From the IMG/VR virus record IMGVR_UViG_3300035670_001174, positions 1 through 25,037 of that record: a DNA stretch of 25,037 nucleotides, one strand, 5' to 3'. The translations under genes were made by a program, and so were the position numbers. The stretch comes from a virus. A model generated the notes under the pieces. That model ran no database searches, was not told the origin of the DNA, and worked only from the letters and a program-made list of their open reading frames with translations. Of this stretch, positions 7,047 to 15,163 are shown one piece after another; the first letter of the stretch is position 1, and every line of letters starts with the position of its first letter.

Positions 7047-7988
7047 TTATCCGTAAACTACGATATCTTCGATAACTCCGTATTGCGCACCCGCTGCATA
7101 TCGCATAATAACTCGTACATTGTCATCACCCAATGTGGCGGAGGTGTCTATTACTCTAACTTCTTGAGTGTCGCTCAAAAGTGAGCATCCAAAGTAAAGG
7201 TTAGAAGTAGTTGTAGCCATAGCGGTATCGTTAGCAAGTCCGTTAGCCATAAAGATTGGAATACCATTAAAGCTAAGGTTTCCGTTAGTGTACCACATAG
7301 TACCTTGTGCATTTATACCCGCGTTAGCAAGGGAACCTGAACCCGCAGTTCCAAAACCACCTAAAGCAGAAATATACGCTTTTACGAAGTTTTGAGAAAG
7401 GTAAATTTTCAAATCAGGCTTTCCGTACAAAGAAGCAGGAATAGCGTCTACAATAGCTTGTAATTCACCTACTACGTTCAAAGGAGTAATTGGAGAAGAA
7501 GGTACTAATTGACCCGCAGGCAATAAAGGGTCTACCAATGCGGTGGCGTACAACCCGTCAAATTGACCCGAAGTTGATGCAGAACCTTGCCAAATAGAAA
7601 TTTCGTTAGCGGCTGCAACTTTTTCAGCAGCGTAAGCGATTAAATAATCAGCAAAAGATTTTGGTAAAGTGTCGAAAGAAGAGTAACCCATTTCGATAGA
7701 TTGCCAAGTAGAATGGAACTCTTTTTTACAAAGTGTCATGTTTACTTGAAGGTCTTTAACTTCTAACACACGCTCGGTTAAGTTAACTGTTCCTGCGGTG
7801 TTATAGTCGCAAGTTGCATCCTGCAAAAAGTTAGTTGTCTCTAAACGTTGGATAACGCTTTTGAATTTTACGTTAGGCATAACGGTAACCCCTCCGCCTT
7901 CGATAGTTGGCGCGCTCAAAAGAGCCGCAGAAACGTACTTACCTGCCCACTGACCTGCGTACGTTGTTGTAATGTTTGGATTTGGCAT
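7047..7988 (-). CDS. Major capsid protein (HK97 fold)
   Basis: The 313-residue protein has the size and order expected of an HK97-fold shell subunit: a flexible N-terminus, FKSVIQRLETTNFLQD (about 43-58), a helix with SFADYLIAYAAEKVAAANE, a central LKIYLSQNFVKAYISALGG spine-like segment, and the late IPIFMANGL and VRVIMRYAAGAQYGVIEDIVVYG strands typical of the A domain. It follows the scaffold-like gene by 17 bases. A terminator hairpin lies directly behind it. No cleaved propeptide is obvious at the N-terminus. Confidence 0.85.
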   Translation of the reverse strand: MPNPNITTTYAGQWAGKYVSAALLSAPTIEGGGVTVMPNVKFKSVIQRLETTNFLQDATCDYNTAGTVNLTERVLEVKDLQVNMTLCKKEFHSTWQSIEMGYSSFDTLPKSFADYLIAYAAEKVAAANEISIWQGSASTSGQFDGLYATALVDPLLPAGQLVPSSPITPLNVVGELQAIVDAIPASLYGKPDLKIYLSQNFVKAYISALGGFGTAGSGSLANAGINAQGTMWYTNGNLSFNGIPIFMANGLANDTAMATTTSNLYFGCSLLSDTQEVRVIDTSATLGDDNVRVIMRYAAGAQYGVIEDIVVYG

Positions 7989-8005
7989 TTTTTCTAATTT
8001 TTAGA

Positions 8006-8605
8006 TTATTTATACATTTTGTTTAATACGGAATCCATTATTCCGCGTGGTGCTTTAGCGCCTATCTTAACGAAATCCGCTTTAGCTTCATTTTCAGGGT
8101 TAAACGCGATTGGTTCGGGTGTTTCGCTAAGTTCGGTCGCTTCGGTTGCAACTACGTTAACTTTGGAAAGTTTAGCCAATTCTGCTTTTAACAATTCGTT
8201 TTCTTCTTTAAGTTTTTCCATTTCGCTAAAGAACGTTTCTTTAACTATAGATTCAATAGTTTTCTTTGGAGCAGATACGGGTGCGCTCATTTCTTCTTCG
8301 GGCATAGGCTCGGTTACTTCCTCTTTGGTTTCTTCTTCTACCTCTTCTACTTCTTCCTCTTTTTCTTTAACCTCGGAAATAATACCTTCCTCTACTACTA
8401 CCAAAATACGTCCGTCTTCTAGTTCGTATTCGCCAACGGGAACGGCAATTTTTTGCTCGTCTTCCGTTACGACAAAAACTTCTTTACCTGCTTCGAATGA
8501 ATCCGCTTCGATTTTGGTTACTCCGTCCCCCATAAGCATTTGCTCTAACTTAATTTCTTTGCTAAGAAGGCTTTTAATGTGTTGTAAAAGTGTGCTATTT
8601 TTCAT
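8006..8605 (-). CDS. Scaffold-like acidic protein
   Basis: The 199-residue protein has a small N-terminal part (residues 1-75, beta-rich with EAGKEVFVVTEDEQKIAVPVG). A strongly acidic low-complexity run (EVKEKEEEVEEVEEETKEEV, about 77-96) and a helical segment with heptad character (SEMEKLKEENELLKAELAKL, about 127-146) follow. The C-terminus is basic (KAPRGIMDSVLNKMYK). Acidic linker, coiled coil and basic tail immediately upstream of the capsid gene are the usual design of scaffolding proteins, whose basic tail binds the capsid subunit. Confidence 0.7.
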   Translation of the reverse strand: MKNSTLLQHIKSLLSKEIKLEQMLMGDGVTKIEADSFEAGKEVFVVTEDEQKIAVPVGEYELEDGRILVVVEEGIISEVKEKEEEVEEVEEETKEEVTEPMPEEEMSAPVSAPKKTIESIVKETFFSEMEKLKEENELLKAELAKLSKVNVVATEATELSETPEPIAFNPENEAKADFVKIGAKAPRGIMDSVLNKMYK

Positions 8606-8611
8606 ATTTAT

Positions 8612-8998
8612 TTATTTAAGTTTTTCTATTTCAGAAACAAAACGAGCAAATAAAGAATTTGCATTTGATATTTGTTTTAGTTTTTCGTTAGCATATTTTA
8701 AGCCTGTTTCTAAATTAGCATTTATACCTAATTCTTTTGCTTTAACTTCAATCTGTTTTGCTTCTTGTATGGTTTCATTTATTATTTTCTCTAAATTTCT
8801 TAAAGCATTTTGAACTGAAGATACATTACCTTGAACTTTAGATATATCGGAAAACGGAAGACTAAAAGATTTTAATTTAGTATCTACTTCTTTAACAGTA
8901 GCTAATTCTACTTCGTGTTTAGCTAATTCGGTTTTATCCAATTCCAAGTTGGCTTGGATTTCGTCCGCTCGGTTTATCTTGTCTAAAATGTTTTTCAT
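8612..8998 (-). CDS. Coiled-coil protein, copy A of a related pair
   Basis: The 128-residue protein is almost entirely helical and Lys/Glu-rich, with long heptad-like stretches. It shares a plan with the 136-residue protein at 9343-9753: N-terminal ILDKINR-type start, ELAKHEVELA-type segment near 30, and a KAKELGIN motif (about residues 87-94) followed by a C-terminal helix. It lies between the scaffold-like gene and two micro-genes. A head-assembly or virion-internal role is suggested only by location. Its codons look more AT-rich than those of the portal or capsid genes. Confidence 0.65.
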   Translation of the reverse strand: MKNILDKINRADEIQANLELDKTELAKHEVELATVKEVDTKLKSFSLPFSDISKVQGNVSSVQNALRNLEKIINETIQEAKQIEVKAKELGINANLETGLKYANEKLKQISNANSLFARFVSEIEKLK

Positions 8999-9035
8999 AA
9001 CTTAATAACTTATTTGTTTTTTGGTTGTTGCATTT

Positions 9036-9212
9036 TTACGGCAAAGGATTCCAATTTGGCGCGGGTGGTTGTGGTGGTGTAACATCCCCTCCTATACCTT
9101 GGTTTTGTAGTTCGCCTGTACAACATTTACGCCTGTATTTTCCGTCTTTACATAGGCAGGCTCTTTTACCACTTGTACGGCTTGCCCTTGGTTTATTTCC
9201 GTTTTCATTCAT
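9036..9212 (-). CDS. 58-residue cysteine-motif protein
   Basis: The ATG at 9212 overlaps the stop of the 44-residue gene as ATGA, and the frame ends in TAA at 9036. The N-terminus is basic (NGNKPRASRTSGKRA). It is followed by CLCKDGKYRRKCCTGELQNQ (residues 19-38), a CxC...CC arrangement, then QGIGG and a proline-rich end. The CLC-DG-Y--CC-G----QGIG pattern is one I recall from small proteins in other Bacteroidota phage head clusters. The four cysteines could bind a metal. Another short frame starts at 9208 but has no such motif. Confidence 0.65.
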   Translation of the reverse strand: MNENGNKPRASRTSGKRACLCKDGKYRRKCCTGELQNQGIGGDVTPPQPPAPNWNPLP

Positions 9213-9343
9213 CCTTGACCTTTATTTAGTTTAACGTAATTCTTTGAACTCTTTAGTTTGCTCGTTTTACTTTTGGCGTGTACGTTAGGACGCTTTACTT
9301 TCGGCTTTTGAACGTGGTTAGAAGTTGCAACTTGTTTAGCCAT
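9209..9343 (-). CDS. 44-residue lysine-rich peptide
   Basis: The ATG at 9343 overlaps the stop of the upstream coiled-coil gene (TAATG). The frame runs 44 codons to a TGA overlapping the next start. The product (MAKQVATSNHVQKPKVKRPN..., then KSKTSKLKSSKNYVKLNKGQG) is almost purely basic and polar, like a histone tail, so nucleic acid binding is plausible. Overlap at both ends supports it as a gene. Confidence 0.6.
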   Translation of the reverse strand: MAKQVATSNHVQKPKVKRPNVHAKSKTSKLKSSKNYVKLNKGQG

Positions 9344-9753
9344 TAATATTTAGAAATTAAACTCCAATTATCTTGGTTTGATTTATCTAATTGATTAAGA
9401 AGATTACTTGCGTCTAAATATTCTTTGTAAATAGGTAAATCATTAATTGATATTCCTAATTCTTTTGCTTGAGCTGAAATCTTTTTAAAGAAATCGTTAC
9501 TTTCTTTACGTTGTTTTTCATATTTAACTTTGTTTGCTTCGTAATTATTTTGTAATGCGTTTTTCAAATTAATAGCATCGTCAAACATTTTTTTAGCCTT
9601 TAAAGAATCATTTTTCATTTTATTAGATTCTCCTTCCTCTGATTTTATTTTAGCCACAATAGTTTTTAAATCGTCAACCAAAGCTAAACTTACTTGGTGG
9701 TTTTCTAATTCAATTTTTCCTAATTTGTTTAGGATAGTGTTTAAGTTACTCAT
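9343..9753 (-). CDS. Coiled-coil protein, copy B of a related pair
   Basis: The 136-residue protein is helical, Lys/Asn-rich and parallels the protein at 8612-8998: SNLNTILNKLGKIELENHQV at the start, a long central helix, QAKELGIS (about 95-102) and a short C-terminal helix. It starts one base after the protease gene and ends at a TAATG junction. Its shared KELGI motif and architecture suggest an old duplication. Function unknown; by position it is a head-assembly accessory protein. Confidence 0.65.
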   Translation of the reverse strand: MSNLNTILNKLGKIELENHQVSLALVDDLKTIVAKIKSEEGESNKMKNDSLKAKKMFDDAINLKNALQNNYEANKVKYEKQRKESNDFFKKISAQAKELGISINDLPIYKEYLDASNLLNQLDKSNQDNWSLISKY

Positions 9754-9754
9754 T

Positions 9755-10336
9755 TTATTTTATGTTTAATAGATTTTTAAGTTCGTTTATTACTTCGATA
9801 GCTTCGGCTTCTTCTGCGCTCATTTCGAACTTATCCGCAAAGTAACCTTCGATAGAAAAGCCTTTTACTTTACCCTCTTTAACATCGTTCCAAATTTCCT
9901 CGTTATTTACTTTCATCGAAATCATCCAAGTTCCTTTAGGCAAGTCGAATCCGTATAGTTTGCTTTTGTCTTTTTCTTCGTCTTCGATTATCCAACTTTC
10001 TACAACGCTTAAACCTGTAACCTTTTTTTCGTGTTCGTAGGTTGCGTTATTTTGGTTTGAGTTGATTAAAAAAAGTTCGCTCGCTTTTCGAATCGTGTCG
10101 GAACTAAAGTAAATATAGTATTCTTCGTTCTTTGAATTTCTGCGGTAAATTTGTTTATTAGGCACTAAAGCCGCACCCATTAGAATTCTCTTTTCGGAAT
10201 CAACTTCCTTTAATTCGATTTCGTGTTTTTTTAAGGCTACAAAGTTTTCCTCGATAGCGGGCGAATGTACAACGCTTACCGCGTCTATTCCGCTCTGCGG
10301 GTCTTCATCGTCTATAATGAGTTCAATAATTCTCAT
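9755..10336 (-). CDS. XkdF-type head maturation protease (S78_2-like)
   Basis: The 193-residue protein has the hallmarks of the PBSX XkdF putative serine protease family: SVVHSPAIEENFVAL (21-35), ILMGAALVPNKQIYR (51-65), a strand-helix block EEYYIYFSSDTIRKA, the likely catalytic histidine in NNATYEHE (His102), the ESWIIED strand (113-119), and the likely nucleophile in KGFSIEGYF (Ser161). Such enzymes process scaffold and capsid proteins during head maturation. It lies between the tape measure gene and the scaffold/capsid genes, the expected side of the head module. The third active-site residue is not evident by eye. Confidence 0.82.
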   Translation of the reverse strand: MRIIELIIDDEDPQSGIDAVSVVHSPAIEENFVALKKHEIELKEVDSEKRILMGAALVPNKQIYRRNSKNEEYYIYFSSDTIRKASELFLINSNQNNATYEHEKKVTGLSVVESWIIEDEEKDKSKLYGFDLPKGTWMISMKVNNEEIWNDVKEGKVKGFSIEGYFADKFEMSAEEAEAIEVINELKNLLNIK

Positions 10337-10357
10337 AACTTAATAATTTTAATTTCC

Positions 10358-12637
10358 TTAAAGTGTTGCGTTTTGTATTCTGTTTCTATCCAAACTCTGA
10401 GCGCTTGTTACTTCGCCACTAACTACGAATGCTTGCGTGGGTTGTTGTTGAAGTTGGGCTAATTGGTTTAGTCCGTTATTTCCTACAACATTAAAGTTAG
10501 GGGCTTGCATTCCCCCGCCTGCGGAAAGAGAACCACCACTAACACCGCCACCACCGCCACCACCACCCGAAGAACCTCCACCTTCGAATTTTTGAGCGCC
10601 AATTTTAGCGACATTAACTAAACCCGCTGCAACGGCTAACCCTGCTGCTATTCCCCCTCGAACGGGTGAACTTGGGTCGGGTAATGGCAAGAATTGCGAA
10701 CCATAGGCTGCGGTTGCATTCATATAAGTGTCGATTAAGGCGCTTGCCATTTGAGCGGCTTTCTTTACCTTGAATGCTTTACGTGCGCTTTCTATTCCTT
10801 TTTTTCCGAATAAGTCGGTAAGGTCTTGAATAATGGTTAAGCCTTGTTTTGCAAAACCTACATTTCTTTCAAGTTCTGCGCGTTTACGCTCTTCGTTTTC
10901 TTTGTCGTACTTTTGATTAATAGCGGCTACCTCCCTTCCTCTCATTTCGGCTATCGTTTTTTCGGCATCCGCGTTACCTTTAGCCATACGCTCCATTTCG
11001 GCGTATTTTTCTGAAATCAAATAAAGTTCTTTGTCTTGAGCGGTTAAACTTGCTTGGTAGTTTTCTTCCTCCATTCGCTCGATTTCCATATCAAATGCTA
11101 ACTTTCTTTGCTTTTCATCGTCTTGCATTTTCTTTTGAAAATCCTCCGCACGTTTTTTTACTTCGGCTTGGTACTTTTCGTCAATCGCTAATAAATCTTT
11201 GTTTAAAAGTTCCTTAGCGTTTTTTAAAATATCTTTTTCCTGTTGGGTTAATTTATTATAAGCGTTAATTTGTAATTCTTCCGTTAATTTATTGTAAGTT
11301 TCACGGCTTATTTTTCCTTCTTTGTATTGGTTATCTAAAGCGGTTTGTTCTTCCTTTGTACGTTCTTTTAAAAAGTTGTCGCGGTAGTCGTTAAATTGGT
11401 CTTCGCGTAATGCTTTTTCTTTTTCTATTCCGTCTTGCATTAACGCCAACCTTTGATTTTCTGCTTCTTCTTCTAATTTTGCAGCGTCTTCGTTTTGTTT
11501 TTGTAAGTTGCTTACGTAATCTTCGCGTTTTTTCTTAGCTGCTTCCCTCGCTTTTTCGGCGGCGGCTTGTGCTGCTTCTGCGGATTTCTTATTATTGTTT
11601 ACTTCATTAATTAATAATTGGTTTTGTGCATCTTTGATTCCCTCGGTTAATTCAATGCGTTGTTTTTTTATATCTTCATATCTTTTAATTGATTCACTAT
11701 CAGTACCTACCAATTTTTTTAAAGTGTTTACTGTTTGCTCGGAAGCCCGTATTTCTAACTCAATTTCTTTAAGTTTTTCCTTTTGATATTTAATCGATTC
11801 TTCAATTTTGAGTTTAGTTAGTTTTTTAGTATCCTTACCTTGCGCGTCCATTAAAGCAATTTCGCGCTCGTATTGTTTTTGGCTTGAGTTAAATTGCGCC
11901 TCCCTTGCGGCAGCTAATTCTTCACGTGCTTGTTTTTCTGCTTCTAAACGAGCCATTTCATTTTCGTGCGCTTCTTCGCCTGCAAAATCAGTAAAGCCTA
12001 AAAAGTCACCAATCGCTTTTAAAGATTCGATAACGGGTTGTAGCGCATCTAACAACAAATCAAAGTTTGCGATTAGTAACCCAACCGCTACAATTATAGC
12101 ACCTATTCCCGTACTAATTAAAGCAGCACGAAAAGCCTTTAACGCTCCACTTCCTGCGCCCACTACAAAATTATAGGCAGTTTGAACTCCCGTTAAAACT
12201 TTTTGCGCCAACGAAGTTTCTTTAATTCGACTATATAGGTTTTTCATCGAACGCCCCGCATCTTCTAAACCTTCTAAACCCTGCGCCAAAGCCATTGCGC
12301 TTTGCACTTTAAGCATTGTTTTTTGAACGTTTTCCGATTCTACACCGACTAAACCTAACCCGCCTTCGATAGCGCTAAAACCACTTGCGACCGCGGACAT
12401 TGCTTTACCCATAGCGATAAAAGTACCTTCGCCCTTGTACGATTGTAGTAAATCGTTAGTATCTTCGATTTGGTCTTTCAATTCAGCGGCTCGTTTGGCT
12501 GCCTGTGCGGCTTCGGTAGACGTTTCCCCGTAAGCTGCCGCTATGTTTTGCAATTCTACAACCGCTTCTTTATACTGTTGTTTAAGCGTTTTAGTATTGT
12601 CTTTTATTTCGAGTTCAATCGTTCTTTTTTCTGCCAT
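10358..12637 (-). CDS. Tape measure protein
   Basis: The 759-residue protein is mostly helical. An N-terminal coiled coil (residues 1-60) is followed by Ala/Gly-rich helices. A hydrophobic segment near 165-195 (LISTGIGAIIVAVGLLIANF) is probably the membrane-active part. A long charged coiled coil (220-620, repeated EEAENQR/KEKALRED-type heptads) and a Gly-rich linker (about 684-709) complete it. This is typical of tape measure proteins that set tail length. At about 1.5 angstrom per residue it predicts a tail near 110 nm (inference from the general rule). It begins inside the end of the small gene at 12615-12791. Confidence 0.88.
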   Translation of the reverse strand: MAEKRTIELEIKDNTKTLKQQYKEAVVELQNIAAAYGETSTEAAQAAKRAAELKDQIEDTNDLLQSYKGEGTFIAMGKAMSAVASGFSAIEGGLGLVGVESENVQKTMLKVQSAMALAQGLEGLEDAGRSMKNLYSRIKETSLAQKVLTGVQTAYNFVVGAGSGALKAFRAALISTGIGAIIVAVGLLIANFDLLLDALQPVIESLKAIGDFLGFTDFAGEEAHENEMARLEAEKQAREELAAAREAQFNSSQKQYEREIALMDAQGKDTKKLTKLKIEESIKYQKEKLKEIELEIRASEQTVNTLKKLVGTDSESIKRYEDIKKQRIELTEGIKDAQNQLLINEVNNNKKSAEAAQAAAEKAREAAKKKREDYVSNLQKQNEDAAKLEEEAENQRLALMQDGIEKEKALREDQFNDYRDNFLKERTKEEQTALDNQYKEGKISRETYNKLTEELQINAYNKLTQQEKDILKNAKELLNKDLLAIDEKYQAEVKKRAEDFQKKMQDDEKQRKLAFDMEIERMEEENYQASLTAQDKELYLISEKYAEMERMAKGNADAEKTIAEMRGREVAAINQKYDKENEERKRAELERNVGFAKQGLTIIQDLTDLFGKKGIESARKAFKVKKAAQMASALIDTYMNATAAYGSQFLPLPDPSSPVRGGIAAGLAVAAGLVNVAKIGAQKFEGGGSSGGGGGGGGVSGGSLSAGGGMQAPNFNVVGNNGLNQLAQLQQQPTQAFVVSGEVTSAQSLDRNRIQNATL

Positions 12638-12791
12638 TTCTCTTTACTTTTATTTCGCGCATTCCTTGTTTCCAAAGCCCTTTAATGTCGTTATGTAGTT
12701 TATATTTCCCCTTTGCGATTTCGATAAATTCGTGTTTTCCTACGAACTCATCTACTTGTAATAATCCAATAATTTGTTTTATGTAACTCAT
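12615..12791 (-). CDS. 58-residue protein preceding the tape measure gene
   Basis: The ATG at 12791 overlaps the stop of the 791-residue tail protein gene (ATGA). The frame ends in TGA 23 bases inside the tape measure gene. The product (MSYIKQIIGLLQVDEF..., then HEFIEIAKGKYKLHND, ending RNGRKKND) is small, basic at its C-terminus and probably helical. It exactly fills the 150-base space between its neighbours. I do not recognise it, but the coupling at both ends makes it a good gene. Confidence 0.7.
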   Translation of the reverse strand: MSYIKQIIGLLQVDEFVGKHEFIEIAKGKYKLHNDIKGLWKQGMREIKVKRNGRKKND

Positions 12792-15163
12792 CTTATAATT
12801 ATAATTTGTCCGTTAAGTATTTCTCCGTTTGCGTATTCGTATTCAATGTCGATAAAAATAACATCGTTTCGCGATTCGGTTTCTAAGGTGTATCCGTCTT
12901 CTGTTATTCTTACTTCGCTTTCCTCGGTTATCCGTGTAGCGGTATCTAAAGTCGGTAGGGTTATTTCTACGCTTCTATCTTCCGTTATTTCGTCGGGTGT
13001 TATGACTACGTCCGAATTTGTAGAAGTAAATCTAACCGAAGCCACAGAACCCGTTTTCGAAGTTACGTTAGGTAACGTAATAGGAACTACTACTACGTCT
13101 TTGTCGGGTGGTGGTTGCAAAATATAAACGGGGTTAACGGGCATAAAATCGTTAAGTAATTCGAACTCCGTTACGCCTGTAACTAAATTCGTTTTCATTT
13201 GATTTATTAAATACCTTTTATCCCTAATTATTACCCTATCGTTTAATTGGATTCCTGTAAGAATTGAAACGGGTAAATTAGCTTTTACCGTTGGTAGCCT
13301 GTTTTTAGGGTTAAATAAGTTAGCTAAATACGGAAAATAATACGTTGCGAAAATACTTTGTTGTATAGGAGTAAGCCAATAAGAAGAAGTTTCGGGCGCA
13401 AAGTTTAACGAGTATTTAATTCCGTTATTTGTTAAATCCTGCCCGAACATTGTATAATCTAAATTCGTAAAGTGGTTAGTTCCATCCGTATAATGTACGT
13501 GCGTTGCTAGCGTAACACCTCCGTATTTGTACAATAATAAAGGCTTAGGAATATTAGGCGAAAACGAACTGTCTAACGAGTATCCAACCTGCAAGTTCGT
13601 ACCCGTAAATTTGTTAAATAGCATATTTTCAAACGGAACTTCTAAAGTAAATTCGCCCCCATCGTACGGGTATTGGTATTCCGTGTTCCCCCATTCTTTT
13701 AAGCCAACTTCAAAATATTTTTTATTCATAAAATTTTCCGAAGGCTGAAACTTAAAACCTATTTTTTTGTAAAGTTTTACGCGGTCTATTCCTATTTCGT
13801 CTTTATCCGTAAATTCGGTTATGTCTATTACCGCTCCTGCTCCGTACCAATCGGCTAAAGGAACTATATTAAATGTGTTTGGCTTAGTGCCGTAGCAAGT
13901 TAGGTTAAATTGTTTAAGAATGCCCGAAATAAAATCCTGCACCTTCATAGTAGGCGCTAAGGTTTGTAAATCGCTAAAAGTAGTTAGGTTGTTTACATTT
14001 GTATCTATGGTAACAAAATCAGTAAAAAAGTTAGCCCCTATAAAATAACTTACCGAGTAGGTAATATCCAAGGTAATAGATACCGCCGCGCTCGCTCTTA
14101 ATTTAAATTCGTAAACATCATATAAACCTTGTACATTTGGAATGTTAGTAATGCTTGCGTTTAAGGTAAATCCTTGACCTTGCGTAGTTTGATAAAGTGA
14201 ACCATTTACGTAAGTATCTAAGTAATATATTACCGAAGGGTTAGAGTTACTAGCTACCGAAAAAGTTATGCCCATAAAAGAAGCGCCGTTTTGGTAGTAA
14301 ACGTTTAATACGTTTTGCGTAAAATCAAAAACGTAAGGAGGCGAACTTGGGTTAAGGTTGTACGTACTTCCTCCCTGAGCTATTACTGAATTAAAGGTAA
14401 CGTTTTGCGCTTGCCCAATAAAGTCAAAATCGTTTTTATTTTTGTACCATAGGTAAGCCTGCTTAAATCTATTGTCCGTTAAGAAACTTCCTGTAAACGT
14501 TACTCCGTATTGCGCTGCAATTAAATCGAAAATACTTTTAACTCTAACCGCAGGGAATAATTCGCGGTAATCTATGGCTCCTGCGTTGTTGCTTATGTTA
14601 TTTGCCCCTGTATTCGAATACCAATTAGGAAAATTTCCGCTTGGGTCTACCCCTTGGTATTGCCAAACTCGATTTGAAGTTATTAAGGGATAACATACGT
14701 CCCAATCAATAGTTGGGTTTGTTATGCGGTTGTATATTTCCGTAAACGAGTAGTCGTGGTCAAGTGTGGAATGGTCTAACACACTTAACAAGTCCTCTCC
14801 TACTAAATCTTTAAGCGTAGTTACATCCCCGTAAAAAGTTATAGTGTAGGAGTTAGGTTGTCCGTTTTTTAGTTGGCTCTTTTCCATTTGGATTTTTCCC
14901 CTTCTAAAAAATGTCATATCTATTTCTATGTAACCTTCTAAACGTTCTTGGTAATTAATAGAACTATTCAACGCGTTTTCGTAGAAGTATTGCCAAATAG
15001 CGTTATTATTCGCGCTCGTAGGAATCGTAAAGGATTGCGAAAAATCGGTAAACGTTTTCGAAATGTCCTGTATATTTTGAATGGTAGAAGTTACCTCTAT
15101 ACTTTCATCGTTGAATAAATCTAATTGCCTACCTTCTACAAAAATTCTAACTTGCCTTTTCAT
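12788..15163 (-). CDS. Large tail-tip / baseplate hub-like protein
   Basis: The 791-residue protein begins KRQVRIFVEGRQLDLF (2-17), followed by FTDFSQSFTIPTSANN and FRRGKIQMEKSQLKNG, an N-terminal pattern conserved in tail proteins of Bacteroidota phages. The body is beta-rich with many Asn/Tyr/Thr. DRVIIRDKRYLINQMKTNLV with a following ELLNDFMPVNP block near 640-670 is like the end of hub-type domains. A Thr/Asp/Val-rich C-terminal extension follows (about 675-791, PLDTATRITEES-like repeats). It probably forms part of the tail tip. The distance to the tape measure gene is only one 58-codon gene. Confidence 0.65.
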   Translation of the reverse strand: MKRQVRIFVEGRQLDLFNDESIEVTSTIQNIQDISKTFTDFSQSFTIPTSANNNAIWQYFYENALNSSINYQERLEGYIEIDMTFFRRGKIQMEKSQLKNGQPNSYTITFYGDVTTLKDLVGEDLLSVLDHSTLDHDYSFTEIYNRITNPTIDWDVCYPLITSNRVWQYQGVDPSGNFPNWYSNTGANNISNNAGAIDYRELFPAVRVKSIFDLIAAQYGVTFTGSFLTDNRFKQAYLWYKNKNDFDFIGQAQNVTFNSVIAQGGSTYNLNPSSPPYVFDFTQNVLNVYYQNGASFMGITFSVASNSNPSVIYYLDTYVNGSLYQTTQGQGFTLNASITNIPNVQGLYDVYEFKLRASAAVSITLDITYSVSYFIGANFFTDFVTIDTNVNNLTTFSDLQTLAPTMKVQDFISGILKQFNLTCYGTKPNTFNIVPLADWYGAGAVIDITEFTDKDEIGIDRVKLYKKIGFKFQPSENFMNKKYFEVGLKEWGNTEYQYPYDGGEFTLEVPFENMLFNKFTGTNLQVGYSLDSSFSPNIPKPLLLYKYGGVTLATHVHYTDGTNHFTNLDYTMFGQDLTNNGIKYSLNFAPETSSYWLTPIQQSIFATYYFPYLANLFNPKNRLPTVKANLPVSILTGIQLNDRVIIRDKRYLINQMKTNLVTGVTEFELLNDFMPVNPVYILQPPPDKDVVVVPITLPNVTSKTGSVASVRFTSTNSDVVITPDEITEDRSVEITLPTLDTATRITEESEVRITEDGYTLETESRNDVIFIDIEYEYANGEILNGQIIIIR

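Noticed and set aside
8019-8813. Long plus-strand open frame (264 codons) opposite the scaffold-like and coiled-coil genes
   Set aside because: It is Ser/Thr-rich, mirrors the acidic and coiled-coil codons of the minus-strand genes, and has no promoter; it is a shadow.
9086-9208. Alternative frame from the ATG at 9208 inside the cysteine-motif gene
   Set aside because: The frame is only about 38 codons without a recognisable motif, while the overlapping frame from 9212 has the CxC...CC pattern and full coupling.
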